From positions 1-64,000 of the forward strand of contig JADJAE010000039.1 of assembly GCA_016704445.1 (NCBI GenBank): DNA of 64,000 nucleotides. Direction: 5' to 3'. Under the pieces are notes generated by a model, which saw only the letters and a program-made list of their open reading frames with translations, had not been told where the DNA came from and did not search any database. Of the stretch, positions 52,770-61,658 are shown one piece after another (the stretch's first letter is position 1; every line of letters starts with the position of its first letter). The DNA comes from Deltaproteobacteria bacterium. Its GTDB lineage: Bacteria > Myxococcota_A > Polyangia > Polyangiales > Ga0077539. Both the position numbers and the translations under genes were made by a program.

Positions 52770-54152
52770 GGGCTTGTCTGAAAACTACCTTTTCAATTTC
52801 GATGGTGCGGACCGATCGTATATCCCCACTTCGGAAGCGTCGTGTGCTCGTAGATCTTGACTGCGGCGCGCTGTCCCTTGGTGGGCTTGACGCCCTTGGG
52901 GTAGTGCCGCGGGTCCATCACGGCGCTGCACCTTCGACCCGAGGCCATGCGCGTCCCACGGATGTACTGGAGCATCGTGGGGAAGCTGATCAACGGGCGA
53001 CCCGCCCAGTTTTCGCTGATCCGGCTGAAGAGGCGGTGCTCGACCGGGTTCCACTTGGACGCCCCCGCTGGGTAGTGCAGCACGGTGATCGTCACCCGGA
53101 GATCGTCTGCAAGGCGTTGGAGCTGGACCTTCCAGGCGGCGTTGCGGGAGCCGTTCCCGCCGCCACAGTCGGCGAGCAGGAGCCATCGTCGCGCGTGCTG
53201 GTACCGTCGGCGCCCCTGCGCGCGCCACCACGCCCGCAACGCCGCCACCGCGAAGGCGGCGGTGTCGTGCGATCGGCCGAGCACGACGAATCCACTGCGG
53301 CGTCCGACATCGTAGATGCCGTAGGGAACGGCGAGCCCGTCGGCATCGCGGCGGAAGTCGTGATCGCGCACGCGTCGAGGATGGCGTCGGTACGTCCGCC
53401 CCACGTTCTTGAAGAGACCGACGGGCTCCTTCTTCTTGGTGTCGATGCTGAGCACCGGCCAGCCAGCGTGCAGGAAGTGCCGCTGCCAGGCATGGATCCG
53501 ACGGAACTGGGCGTCGCGCTCGGGCGAGTGCGGCCCGCCGATGCACTTCTGGTTGACGCGCAACGAGTAGCGCCGCGCCCGAAGCAGACGCTGCACGGTG
53601 GATCGTCCGACCCGGATCCCCTTGCGACGGAGTTCGCCCACCAGCGTCCGCAGCGACGCGTGCGTCCATCGCAACGTGGCCATCGGATCGCCCGCCGTGG
53701 CGTCATCGACGAGCGCCGCGAGGGTCCGTGGAAGCCTCGGAAAATCGATGTTCGGCGCGCGGCCTACCACCTCCAGGGCGACGAATCCGACTGCCAGGAC
53801 CGCCGCCCATCTGCAACTCACGTCGCCCGCGAGCGATGGTTGGGCGGCTCAGCCCGGTGATCTCGGCGACGCGCTGGATGCCACCCCACCCCAGGTGCGT
53901 CGCCCACAGTCCCGCGAAGCGGCGCCGGTTGCGCTCATCCAGCGCGGCCAGCACGCGATTGATGCCCCGGTGGAGCTTGGCCGTCGCGCCACGTGGGTGC
54001 GCGTGGCACGCGGGACAACTGCAGCGATGGACCAGCCGATGGTGCGGGCGGGGCATGGCGGCTCCTGTGTGTTGGAGGACACTGTGCAACCCGAGGTCCC
54101 TGCGGGACAGGTCCCGCCGCGCAAGTTGGCAAAGTAGTTTTCAGACAAGCCC
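52770..54152 (-). mobile_element. ISAzo13-family-type element, complete, 3-bp target duplication
   Basis: This element is 1,383 bp. The ends are GGGCTTGTCTGAAAACTAC at the left and its reverse complement at the right (ending 54152). TAA flanks both ends (52767-52769 and 54153-54155). It is inserted in the gap between the Schlafen gene and the IS91-like remnant. Confidence 0.88.
52793..54089 (-). pseudogene. ISAzo13-type transposase, apparent frameshift near 53740
   Basis: The N-terminal part (before the shift) reads FAGLWATHLGWGGIQRVAEI and TIARGRRELQ, a helix-turn-helix, then GSRIRRPGGGRP. The C-terminal part is the Rhodopirellula-type DDE domain: VLSIDTKKKEPVG (Asp), GIYDVGRRSGFVVLG, LLLADCGGGNGSR (Asp) and ASKWNPVEHRLFS (Glu). 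The two frames overlap by a short stretch. A single indel, or programmed frameshifting, could join them; the sequence cannot tell which. The rest of the element looks intact. Confidence 0.8.
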
Positions 54153-54155
54153 TAA

Positions 54156-54768
54156 CCGACCCGAGCAGCGGCGGCTCAGCCTTCCCCCGCGAGCCACGCC
54201 AACGCGTCGCGCCAGCCGTCACCCCCGCTCCCGAGACGTAGTCGTGCCCGGCCGCGCCGAGGTCGACGAAGCGCACCGGGAAGCCCTCCGCCCGCAGGCG
54301 CTCCGTAAGCGCCCGACAAAGGCCATCTCGTAGGCCTTTCGACCCGTTCGCATGGTTCGGCCCGGAGGTCCGCCATGCCGAAGTCCGCTCGTTCGTAAGC
54401 GCTGTGCGGAGTTGATCGAGCACGTCGGGCGCGCTGTTCGGCGGCAGCGTGACGGCGCCCGACGCGAGGCCCTCAATGAGCGCCGCGCAACTTCCCGCGG
54501 AAGAGCACACCCCGCGGTGCTTGCACGAGAACGCCACCAGCCGATCGTGACCGCAGCCCGGACAGCGAGCACGCATGAAGCCGCAGGCCAGCACCCCGCA
54601 GCGGAGGAAGGCGTCGAACTCCTCGATGACGTACCGCGGCAGCGCGCGGCCGCCCTCCTGCGCTTGCTCGGCGAAGGCCGCGAAGTGAGCGCGCACGAGT
54701 CCATGCACGACCCCGTCGCGGACGGGGTCGCGGGCGCCAACGTGGGCGTGTGCACCGCCGTCAGGCAT
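54156..54768 (-). pseudogene. Degenerate IS91-like transposase remnant
   Basis: Reading leftward from 54768: HFAAFAEQAQEGGRALPRYV, FLRCGVLACGFMRARCPGCGHDR and SCKHRGVCSS match the N-terminal zinc-binding domain of IS91-type (Y2) transposases. The expected GRRMAE...HLVD motif after CSS is missing and the sequence turns unrelated. No catalytic Tyr pair is present. The right edge of ISAzo13 abuts it. Confidence 0.55.
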
Positions 54769-54958
54769 CGATGGGTTCGCGGGCTGAGCGACCGGCGTGC
54801 CGTCGCAGATCCGCTATGCCTGCGATGATCCCAGGCCCTGCGGCGGGTGGCGGCGGCCAGTGGCGAAGGACATCCACGCGAAGCCGATCAACGTCGCCGG
54901 AGGACGGCCGACCGCCCGCAGAACCCGCGACGCTACGCTCGACTGCGACCGACCGCCC

Positions 54959-54999
54959 GATCACAACAATTGTGATCCCCGATCACAATTGTTGTGATC
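54959..54999. promoter_or_regulatory. Double palindrome, operator-like (GATCACAA/TTGTGATC)
   Basis: GATCACAACAATTGTGATC (54959-54977) and its exact reverse complement (54981-54999) are separated by CCC. Each 19-mer is itself an imperfect palindrome of GATCACAA/TTGTGATC, giving four half-sites in 41 bp. It lies in a 332-bp gap (54781-55112) with no gene. Likely a dimeric-regulator site or a cruciform-forming sequence. Confidence 0.8.
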
Positions 55000-55020
55000 C
55001 CGCCGGTACGTCTTCCTGGA

Positions 55021-55065
55021 GTTCGGAGTACGACCGCCAGCCCGTCAGCGGGTCGTACTCCGAAC
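55021..55065. repeat. Perfect 15-bp inverted repeat after the zinc-ribbon gene
   Basis: GTTCGGAGTACGACC (55021-55035) pairs exactly with 55051-55065 across a 15-nt loop. It begins 47 bp past the stop of the minus-strand gene at 55113, so it could terminate that transcript. No T-run is visible, and its closeness to the double palindrome may mean a shared origin. Confidence 0.75.
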
Positions 55066-55112
55066 GTCAGGGCAACCGCGGCGCTCGCTGAGCTCTCCAT
55101 CTAAGGCGATGG

Positions 55113-55376
55113 TCAGCGTCGCCGGGCGAGCGTCCGTTCCACCGCCTCGACGGCGTCCTTGGCCTCCTTCAGCCCGCACCTCGTGGCGTCGCGGTAGACC
55201 TTGATCGCCTCGATCTTCTGGCCCGCGCGGATGAGCCGCACCACCTCGGGGTCGGCGCCCGACGGCGGACCTGCCACCCCCGGCGCCGCGGTCACAAAGG
55301 TCGTCCCGCAATAGGCGCAGATCACCGCCCCGGGGATCGCGCCCGCGCCGCAGTTCTCACACTTCGCGCTCTTCAT
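55113..55376 (-). CDS. Small zinc-ribbon protein with L7/L12 C-terminal-like helices
   Basis: The 87-residue protein has four Cys in CENCGAG and CAYCGTT (zinc ribbon), a Pro/Gly linker, and then GQKIEAIKVYRDATRCGLKE with AKDAVEAVER. This helical hairpin resembles the C-terminal domain of ribosomal protein L7/L12, found in several small bacterial proteins of unknown role. ATG 55376 is well placed. Confidence 0.75.
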   Translation of the reverse strand: MKSAKCENCGAGAIPGAVICAYCGTTFVTAAPGVAGPPSGADPEVVRLIRAGQKIEAIKVYRDATRCGLKEAKDAVEAVERTLARRR

Positions 55377-55442
55377 GGTCGTCGACGGTACTGCGATCGC
55401 GGGCGCCGCGCGCGGGCCGCGGATGGGCCATCATCGCGGCCC

Positions 55443-55868
55443 ATGAGATTCCTCCACACCATGCTGCGCGTGCGCGACCTCGACGCCGCGCTGGACTTCT
55501 TCGTCGTCAAGCTCGGGCTGCGCGCGGTGCGGCGGCGGGACTCGGAGCAGGGGCGCTTCACCCTGGTGTTTCTCTCGACCGGCGCCGAGGGCGACGCCGC
55601 GGAGATCGAGCTCACCCACAACTGGGACCAGACCGACCCTTACCCCAGCGGCCGCTTCTTCGGGCACCTCGCCTTCGAGGTCGACGACATCTACGCGTCC
55701 TGCTCGCGCCTCCGCGACGCGGGCGTGACCATCCACCGCCCGCCGCGCGACGGTCGCATGGCCTTCGTGAAGTCCCCCGACGGGCACTCCGTGGAGCTGC
55801 TCCAGCGCGGCGAGGCGCTGCCCCCCGCGGAGCCCTGGTCCTCGATGCCGAACACGGGGGAGTGGTGA
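55443..55868 (+). CDS. gloA: Lactoylglutathione lyase (glyoxalase I)
   Basis: The 141-residue protein has all four metal ligands of bacterial GloA: His5 (FLHTMLRV), Glu56 (AEIELTHNWD), His75 (FGHLAFEVDD) and Glu118 (DGHSVELLQ). It converts the hemithioacetal of methylglyoxal and glutathione to S-lactoylglutathione. Length and motifs fit the nickel-type enzyme. It diverges from the zinc-ribbon gene with a 66-bp gap. Confidence 0.9.
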   Translation: MRFLHTMLRVRDLDAALDFFVVKLGLRAVRRRDSEQGRFTLVFLSTGAEGDAAEIELTHNWDQTDPYPSGRFFGHLAFEVDDIYASCSRLRDAGVTIHRPPRDGRMAFVKSPDGHSVELLQRGEALPPAEPWSSMPNTGEW

Positions 55869-56006
55869 ACGCGGTCGGAGACGCTCCTGGGGGACGAACC
55901 GACGCGACGGACGCGGTCGAGCGCGAGGCCACGGGCACTACGGACGAGAAGACCCACGCGAAGGGGGGAGGCGCTCCCCGGTAGATCCCCGTTATCCTCC
56001 TGGGCC

Positions 56007-56978
56007 ATGCGGATCATCGTGGACCGGGAGCTGACCCAACTGGACGCCTACGCCGAGGGCGCCGAGGAGATCGAAGGCATCCTCGACGGCTCCCTCGCCG
56101 ACGACGGCGCGCGGATCCACCTCGCGACCTTCCCCGACCCCGTACTCGTCACGGACCCGTGGCGCATCGCGCAGCTCCCCGCCGCGCAGCGCGACGTGGT
56201 GTCGTCCTTCTTCGGCCTCCCGCGGCGCACCCTCGAGTTCGACGGCGTCACGATGGACTTCGACGCCTCGCGGCACCCGCGGGTGTGGTCGCCCTCCATC
56301 GACACCTTCCTGATGTGCAAGGCGCTCGCGCCGGTGCTCGACGCGGCCGCGCCGGGCGCGTCGGTGCTGGAGGTAGGCTGCGGCTCGGGCTTCATCGCGC
56401 TCTACGCGATGGAGGCGCTGCGCCGGCGAGGGGCGCCCGCGTCCGAGGTTCACGTGGTCGACATCGAGCCGCAGGCGCTGCAGGTCGCGCTCGGTGCGCT
56501 GGAGCGCGCCGCGGACACGACGCTCGTGACCGCGTCCCTCGGGCGACGAGGGGACGCGCTCCGGGTGCGCGGTCGCTACGACCTCGTGCTGATGAACCCG
56601 CCGTACATCCGACGCCCCGCGGACCTCGTCGGCGCCGCGCACAAGGACAACCCCTGGGAGGGCGTCGCGCTCCTGCGCGAGCTCGCGGAGCAGGGGCGCA
56701 AGCACCTCAACCCCGGGGGCTCCCTGGTGCTGGTGATGTCGAGCCTGTGCGATGGCCTCGCGCGCCCGTGGTTCGACGCGGGGTGGGAGGTGGAGACCCT
56801 CGCGACGCTGGAGGTCCCGCTCAAGGTGTACGCGGTGACCTCAGGGCTCACCCAGAAGAGCCGCGCCTGGATCAGCTACCTCAAGGACGTCGAGGGGCTC
56901 GCGGTGCACGAGCCGCCGCTGCGCGGCTATGCGACCTGGCAGCGGCTGGAGATCCTCCGCTGCCGCCCCCTCGCTTGA
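56007..56978 (+). CDS. SAM-dependent methyltransferase with NPPY motif
   Basis: The 323-residue protein has motif I VLEVGCGSGFIALYA, motif II VVDIEPQAL and catalytic LVLMNPPYIRR, typical of N5-Gln or N6-Ade methyltransferases such as PrmC/HemK. An N-terminal ~90-residue region (with SRHPRVWSPSIDTF) precedes the Rossmann fold. PrmC is usually near prfA, which is absent here, so a related protein or nucleic-acid methylase is possible. Weak ribosome-binding site; ATG 56007 is the only good start. Confidence 0.75.
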   Translation: MRIIVDRELTQLDAYAEGAEEIEGILDGSLADDGARIHLATFPDPVLVTDPWRIAQLPAAQRDVVSSFFGLPRRTLEFDGVTMDFDASRHPRVWSPSIDTFLMCKALAPVLDAAAPGASVLEVGCGSGFIALYAMEALRRRGAPASEVHVVDIEPQALQVALGALERAADTTLVTASLGRRGDALRVRGRYDLVLMNPPYIRRPADLVGAAHKDNPWEGVALLRELAEQGRKHLNPGGSLVLVMSSLCDGLARPWFDAGWEVETLATLEVPLKVYAVTSGLTQKSRAWISYLKDVEGLAVHEPPLRGYATWQRLEILRCRPLA

Positions 56979-57011
56979 CATTCCCTCGCATCGCGGCGAA
57001 AGCCCGCGACC

Positions 57012-58772
57012 ATGAAGCGTGGGTTGCTTTGCATGGTGCTCGTTTCGCTGGCCGCCGTCGGCTGTGCGAACGGGGAAGAGATGACGCAGGTCGGCGACTC
57101 TGGCGTAACGCCCGACCTGGGTAACGCGATGGACACGCCGACGGTCACCCCGGTGAACTGCGGCGCAGTCACCCAGTGCGGCACCTGCGCGAGCCTCGGC
57201 CCCTGCGGCTGGTGCGGCGCCACCGGCACCTGCATCGGAGGCAACGCCACCGGCCCCTCCGCGGGCGCTTGCGCCTCCGGCTGGACCTCCGCTCCCGATC
57301 GCTGCCCCGTCGTCGACGCTGGCACCCCCGACACCGGGACCACCACCCCCGTCGACGCGGGCTCTGCCGTCGACGCCGGCACCGTCACTCCCGACACCGG
57401 GACCACCACCCCCGTCGACGCGGGCTCTCCCGCCGACACCGGCACCGCGGCCGCCGATGCGGGCGATCCCTGCGCGTCGGCGACGACCTGCGGCGCGTGC
57501 ACGGGGAGGGCGTCGTGCGGCTTCTGCGGCGCCACCGGGCGCTGCCAGACCGGCGGGCGCGACGCTCCCACGATGGGTCCGTCGTGCGCGAGCGGCTGGT
57601 CGTGGCTCTCCTCGCAGTGCACCGCCACCACCACCGACGCCGGAACCCCCACGGACCTCTGCGCCTCCGCGGCCGACTGCGGCGCCTGCACGGCGCGCTC
57701 TTCGTGCGGTTGGTGCCCGGGCCTCAACCGCTGCCTCCCCGGCACCGGCACCGGCCCCAACACCATGGCCGCCACCTGCGGGTCGTGGGCCTGGTACACC
57801 GGCCAGTGCACCGCGCGCCCTGACGGGGGCACCGCCGTCGACGCGGGCCCTGCGGTCGATGCGGGCGATCCCTGCATCAGCGCGACGACGTGCTCGTCGT
57901 GTACCGGGCGCTCCCAGTGCGGCTGGTGCCCCGGCGCCAACCGCTGCGCCGTCGGAACCTCCTCCGGTCCCAACGGCGTTGTCGCGAGCTGCGGCTCGTG
58001 GGCCTGGCTCGGCTCGCAGTGCACCACCACCGCTGACGCGGGCACCGACGCCGGCACCGTCACCGACTCGGGCACCCAGGGCCCCGGCATCCCGGGCTTC
58101 GGCAACCCGACGGGCTACAACCCCGCGGACGTCGCTCGCGCCTGCCCCGCCGGCGGAACGCTCCGCCTCCAGGTGACGCGCATCTACGCGACCCCGCGAC
58201 GCCCTGATGGTAACGGCTGGGACGGCATCCCCGGGCTCACGGACTTCGTCTGCAACGCGAGCGCCGACCGGGTGCGCGAGGTGCTCCGCGACCAGATCAA
58301 CGGCGTCCGGATGGACGTGGGCGACGCCGCCGATCGCGTGGTGGGCGACGCCTTCCGCAACGTGGTGGCGACGCAGTGCGGGGCAGGGGCCAACTGGTTC
58401 CTCGGGCGCTGGGAGGGGCCGGACATGTTCGCGCTGATGTACTCGCCGGGCACCGCGGTCTCTCCGCGCTGGACCACCAGCACCGAGAACGACTCCTGGG
58501 AGGCCCCTCGCGTGGGCGCCGTGTGGTCCAACGCCTTCGTGGAGATCCCCTGCGCGGCGCTGGGGACGAGCACCTTCCGCCTGGAAGTGCGCGACGAGGA
58601 GCTGTTCTCTCTCTGGGAGCGCATGGGCGAGACCACCTTCCGCGCGAGCGAGGTCTCTCCTCGGGCGATGTGCTCGGGCATCGCCTTCCACGAAGGCTTC
58701 GGCGGCGTCGCGGGCGTGCTCTTCAGCACCAGCGTGACCGGCGCCACGCAGAACTGCACCGGCCTCCGCTGA
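57012..58772 (+). CDS. Surface lipoprotein with four Cys-rich PSI-like repeats
   Basis: The 586-residue protein has a signal with lipobox LAAVGC. Four repeats of about 45 residues follow, of the form CGACTGRASCGFCGATGRC with a later CASGW...QC (around residues 42-98, 155-205, 218-270 and 292-340), like plexin/semaphorin/integrin (PSI) modules. They are joined by Asp-Ala-Gly/Thr-rich linkers. The C-terminal ~220 residues (TLRLQVTRIYATPRR, WEGPDMFALMYSP, IPCAALGTSTFRLEV) form one further domain of unknown type. The repeats are probably disulphide-bonded and surface-exposed, perhaps in adhesion (inference). Confidence 0.78.
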   Translation: MKRGLLCMVLVSLAAVGCANGEEMTQVGDSGVTPDLGNAMDTPTVTPVNCGAVTQCGTCASLGPCGWCGATGTCIGGNATGPSAGACASGWTSAPDRCPVVDAGTPDTGTTTPVDAGSAVDAGTVTPDTGTTTPVDAGSPADTGTAAADAGDPCASATTCGACTGRASCGFCGATGRCQTGGRDAPTMGPSCASGWSWLSSQCTATTTDAGTPTDLCASAADCGACTARSSCGWCPGLNRCLPGTGTGPNTMAATCGSWAWYTGQCTARPDGGTAVDAGPAVDAGDPCISATTCSSCTGRSQCGWCPGANRCAVGTSSGPNGVVASCGSWAWLGSQCTTTADAGTDAGTVTDSGTQGPGIPGFGNPTGYNPADVARACPAGGTLRLQVTRIYATPRRPDGNGWDGIPGLTDFVCNASADRVREVLRDQINGVRMDVGDAADRVVGDAFRNVVATQCGAGANWFLGRWEGPDMFALMYSPGTAVSPRWTTSTENDSWEAPRVGAVWSNAFVEIPCAALGTSTFRLEVRDEELFSLWERMGETTFRASEVSPRAMCSGIAFHEGFGGVAGVLFSTSVTGATQNCTGLR

Positions 58773-58829
58773 CCGTCCCTGCCGCCGTGTTGACGGCGGT
58801 CGGCAGACGCGACATCTCTCGCTGCCATC

Positions 58830-59885
58830 GTGATGACCCCGAAGCGCCCCTTGGGCTGGATCCTCCCCGCGGCGCTCCTCGGGCTCGGCTGCGGCGCCGA
58901 CCCGTCCTCCGCCGTCCCTGACGCCAGCTCTGTTCAGCCCCGCGATGTCGCGGCCCCCACCGACCGCGGTGTCGTGGCCGTCGACCGGGGCGCTCCCCCA
59001 GCACCCGCCGACGCCGGAACTCCAGTCCCACCGATGGACGCTGGAACTCCAGTCGCTCCGATGGACGCTGGCGCTCCCGCCATCGACTCGGGCTGCGTCT
59101 ACGAGCCCGTCACCCTCGATCGCAACAACGAGCCCCGCAACGCCGCGGGCCACATCCGCTGGTGCTGGCCCGGCGAGGACCGCTGCGCCTGCGACGCCGA
59201 CAACGACTGCTACCGCGCCGCCGGATACACCCCGCGGTGCGCCGTGCCGGGCGCTCCTCGCGACGCCGGGAGCACCGTCCCCGACACCGGCTCGACGCCC
59301 CCTCGCGACGCCGGGACGACGCTCCCTCCGACGGACCTCGGCAACACCGGGATGGGCCTGTGCAGCGACCCGGTGCTCCCCAGCACCGGCCCGGTGGTGA
59401 ACTTCGACACCATCCGCTTCAACTGGTCGATGCAGTGCTACCGCCCCGAGGACGGCTCGCTCTTCGTCTTCGTGGAGGACACCGAGAACGCCATGGTGGC
59501 GCTGCGCTTCTACGACTTCCTCAACAACGGCGGCCCCGTCACCGGGGACACCATCGACCTCTCGCGCGTTCGTGCCGGGACGCGCCCCTTCTTCGTCTCC
59601 ACCCTCTCGGGCATCCAGACCGAGCCCACCTGGAGGGCCGCGCACAGCTACCTGGCCTACGAGGGCCAGGTGGTCTTCCACCAGCTCCAGCGAAGCTCGC
59701 CGGTGGGCACCCGGATGCGGGTGGAGTTTCGCAACGTGAGGGCCCGCGAGGTGCGGCAGTACACCAACGGGCGCTGCGAGAACGTCCCCAACGGCGCGCA
59801 GATGACCATCCGCTCGCTGATGCTCGACCTGCCGGTGAACAACATCCACACCAACGAGGACTGCATCGACTGGGCGGGCGGCTGA
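58830..59885 (+). CDS. Surface lipoprotein of unknown function
   Basis: The 351-residue protein has lipobox LLGLGC, a long Asp-Ala-Gly/Pro linker with the direct repeat PMDAGTPV, a short Cys-rich segment (WCWPGEDRCACDADNDCY), and a C-terminal beta-rich domain of about 170 residues (VNFDTIRFNWSMQCYRP, FVFVEDTENAMVALRFYDF, RMRVEFRNVRAREVRQY). Downstream neighbour of the PSI-repeat lipoprotein, same strand, so the two may be co-expressed. Confidence 0.7.
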   Translation: MMTPKRPLGWILPAALLGLGCGADPSSAVPDASSVQPRDVAAPTDRGVVAVDRGAPPAPADAGTPVPPMDAGTPVAPMDAGAPAIDSGCVYEPVTLDRNNEPRNAAGHIRWCWPGEDRCACDADNDCYRAAGYTPRCAVPGAPRDAGSTVPDTGSTPPRDAGTTLPPTDLGNTGMGLCSDPVLPSTGPVVNFDTIRFNWSMQCYRPEDGSLFVFVEDTENAMVALRFYDFLNNGGPVTGDTIDLSRVRAGTRPFFVSTLSGIQTEPTWRAAHSYLAYEGQVVFHQLQRSSPVGTRMRVEFRNVRAREVRQYTNGRCENVPNGAQMTIRSLMLDLPVNNIHTNEDCIDWAGG

Positions 59886-59910
59886 TCGTCCGAGCCGGAG
59901 AGGCAACGCC

Positions 59911-60633
59911 ATGAAGACCGTGGTGGGTCCGTTTCGCCGCTTCCGTCGACTGATGGTCTCCAACGTCTACCTGCTCGACGGAGGACCGGGCGACCGCTGG
60001 CTCGTCGACTCGGGCCATTGGAGCGAGCGCTTGCAGCTCCTCAGCGAGCTGCGATCGACGGGCCTTCGTCCGAGCGAGCTCACCGGCGTGCTGCTCACCC
60101 ACCGCCACTCCGACCACGCTGGCAACGCTGCGTACCTTCAGCGCGAGCACGGCGTGAAGGTGCTCTGCCACCGCGCCGACGCCGCGGTGCTCGACGGCAG
60201 CGCCCCCCGCTTCCGCCTCGGGCTGAAGGGCAACCCCCTCGAGCGCGCCCTCGGCGCCTTCGAGAACGCCTTCCCCGCAAGGCTCCGCGTCGACCGCGCC
60301 CTCGACCACGGCGACACCGTGGCGGGCCTCGCGGTGCACCTCCTGCCGGGCCACACCGAGGGCTCGGTGTTCTTCCTCCACGAGTCGACGGGCTGCCTGC
60401 TCACCGGCGACACGCTTCTCACCGCGCGCCCTCCGCTCACCCTCTTCGGCGCGGTGATGCCCGCCTACGACGCCTTCTCCATGGACACCCGAAGCGCCCA
60501 CGACGCGCTCGACGCCTTCCACGCCCAGGGCTGGCGCTATGAGCACGTGCTCGCAGGCCACGGCAGCCCGATGGTGGGCGACGCACGGCGGAGGGTGATC
60601 GCCGGGCTCGAGCGGGAGAGACGCCGGAGCTGA
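59911..60633 (+). CDS. Metallo-beta-lactamase-fold hydrolase
   Basis: The 240-residue protein has the MBL signature THRHSDHAGN (H-x-H-x-D-H), then LPGHTEGSV, LLTGDTLL and VLAGHGSP, supplying a complete set of binuclear-metal ligands. The fold suits glyoxalase II-like or lactonase enzymes; with gloA only 4 kb away a hydroxyacylglutathione hydrolase-type role is conceivable but unproven. ATG 59911 is the first start after the previous gene (26-bp gap). Confidence 0.8.
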   Translation: MKTVVGPFRRFRRLMVSNVYLLDGGPGDRWLVDSGHWSERLQLLSELRSTGLRPSELTGVLLTHRHSDHAGNAAYLQREHGVKVLCHRADAAVLDGSAPRFRLGLKGNPLERALGAFENAFPARLRVDRALDHGDTVAGLAVHLLPGHTEGSVFFLHESTGCLLTGDTLLTARPPLTLFGAVMPAYDAFSMDTRSAHDALDAFHAQGWRYEHVLAGHGSPMVGDARRRVIAGLERERRRS

Positions 60634-60675
60634 CCGGTTGCCGCGCTGTACGGATGACCAGTACCGTGATCCGCG

Positions 60676-60965
60676 GTGCTGCCCGAACTCCACGCCATCA
60701 GCGCCTTCAGCTTCCTCCGGGGATCGTCCGACCCGGAGGCGCTGGTCTCTCGCGCGGCGGAGCTGGAGATCCCCTCGCTCGCGCTCATCGACCGCGACGG
60801 GGTGAGCGGAGGCCCGCGCTTCCAGGCCGCCGCGAGGGAGCAGGGAGTGCGGCCCATCTTCGGGGTCAACCTCGCGCTGCGCGACACAGGCCTCGACGGT
60901 CGCCTCGCGCTGCTGGTGACCAGCCGCGTCGGCTACCAGAACCTCTGCGCCCTCGTCACCATCGG
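60676..60965 (+). pseudogene. dnaE2: DnaE2 (ImuC) N-terminal fragment, cut by IS110 element B
   Basis: GTG 60676 starts the N-terminal PHP domain of the error-prone C-family polymerase: LPELHAISAFSFLRGSSDPE, SLALIDRDGVSG, VRPIFGVNLAL and VGYQNLCALVT. It stops after about 97 codons at 60965, where antisense IS110 sequence begins; a full gene has over 1,000 codons. Upstream, CTGT-N8-CCAG (60650-60665) is one base from the proteobacterial LexA form. Partner of imuAB at 15.6-17.9 kb. Confidence 0.85.
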
Positions 60966-61658
60966 GTGCGGCGTCACCACCACCGACACGATCTGCGCCG
61001 CGCGAATCGGTCCCACGCCGGGGCACGTCTCGAGCACTCGCGTGATCGGATGTTGATGCGACTCCTCGATGAGCTTCTTTTCCGCCTCCTTCCGCACGTC
61101 GTTGCCCGCGTCGTACTGCGCATACAGGAGTCGTCCGGCGCCCTGGGCGTTCGTCGGCAGCTTCGCCACCCAGGCCTCGCGCTCCTTGGTCCCGTAGACC
61201 GCCTTGCCCACGACGGGCACGCCCCGCGAGCGGAACATCGCCCGGATCCGGTTCTGTGTCCGCACCACATCGCGCACCACCATCCCGTGCGTCTTGACCA
61301 GATTTCTCAGCGCACCGAAGGGACCGACGTGCTTGTAGACCGTCGTGTCCAGCTTGCCCGTCCGCATCTGCTCGGCGAGCGCGAGCGCATCCCGCTCGTC
61401 GTCCTTCGGGCCACGCGACTCGGTCACGTGGACCACCGCGAGCTGTTCCACGTGCGGCGACAGGATCTCCGCCAGCCACAACGCCTGCGTGCCCTCCTCC
61501 ATGCACAGCCGCAGCGTCCCCGGCTGCAGCTTCAGGAACTCGATCAGCGTCTGGCCGTTGGTCTCCACCACGTCGACGCGCAGTCGCTTGCCGCGCGCAT
61601 CGATCACCGCGCACGTCGTGCTTGGGCGATGCACATCCAGTCCGATAAACCTCTCCAT
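60966..61658 (-). pseudogene. IS110 transposase B (DEDD type), C-terminus lost
   Basis: From ATG 61658 the frame is open for 231 codons: FIGLDVHRPS (D8), LCMEEGTQALWLAE, GPKDDERDALALAEQ, then the Transposase_20 start LETCPGVGPIRAAQ. It loses homology after VVVTPH and reads a few codons of antisense dnaE2 before stopping at 60933. The C-terminal catalytic Ser region is missing, so it should be inactive. Confidence 0.82.

Noticed and set aside
53935..54768. A single 277-residue protein spanning the right end of ISAzo13 and the IS91 remnant
   Set aside because: The frame crosses the exact IS end and target duplication at 54152-54155, so it is a chance fusion.
54959..54999. Rho-independent terminator
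   Set aside because: No T-run follows on either strand and the arms are separate palindromes, which fits an operator better.
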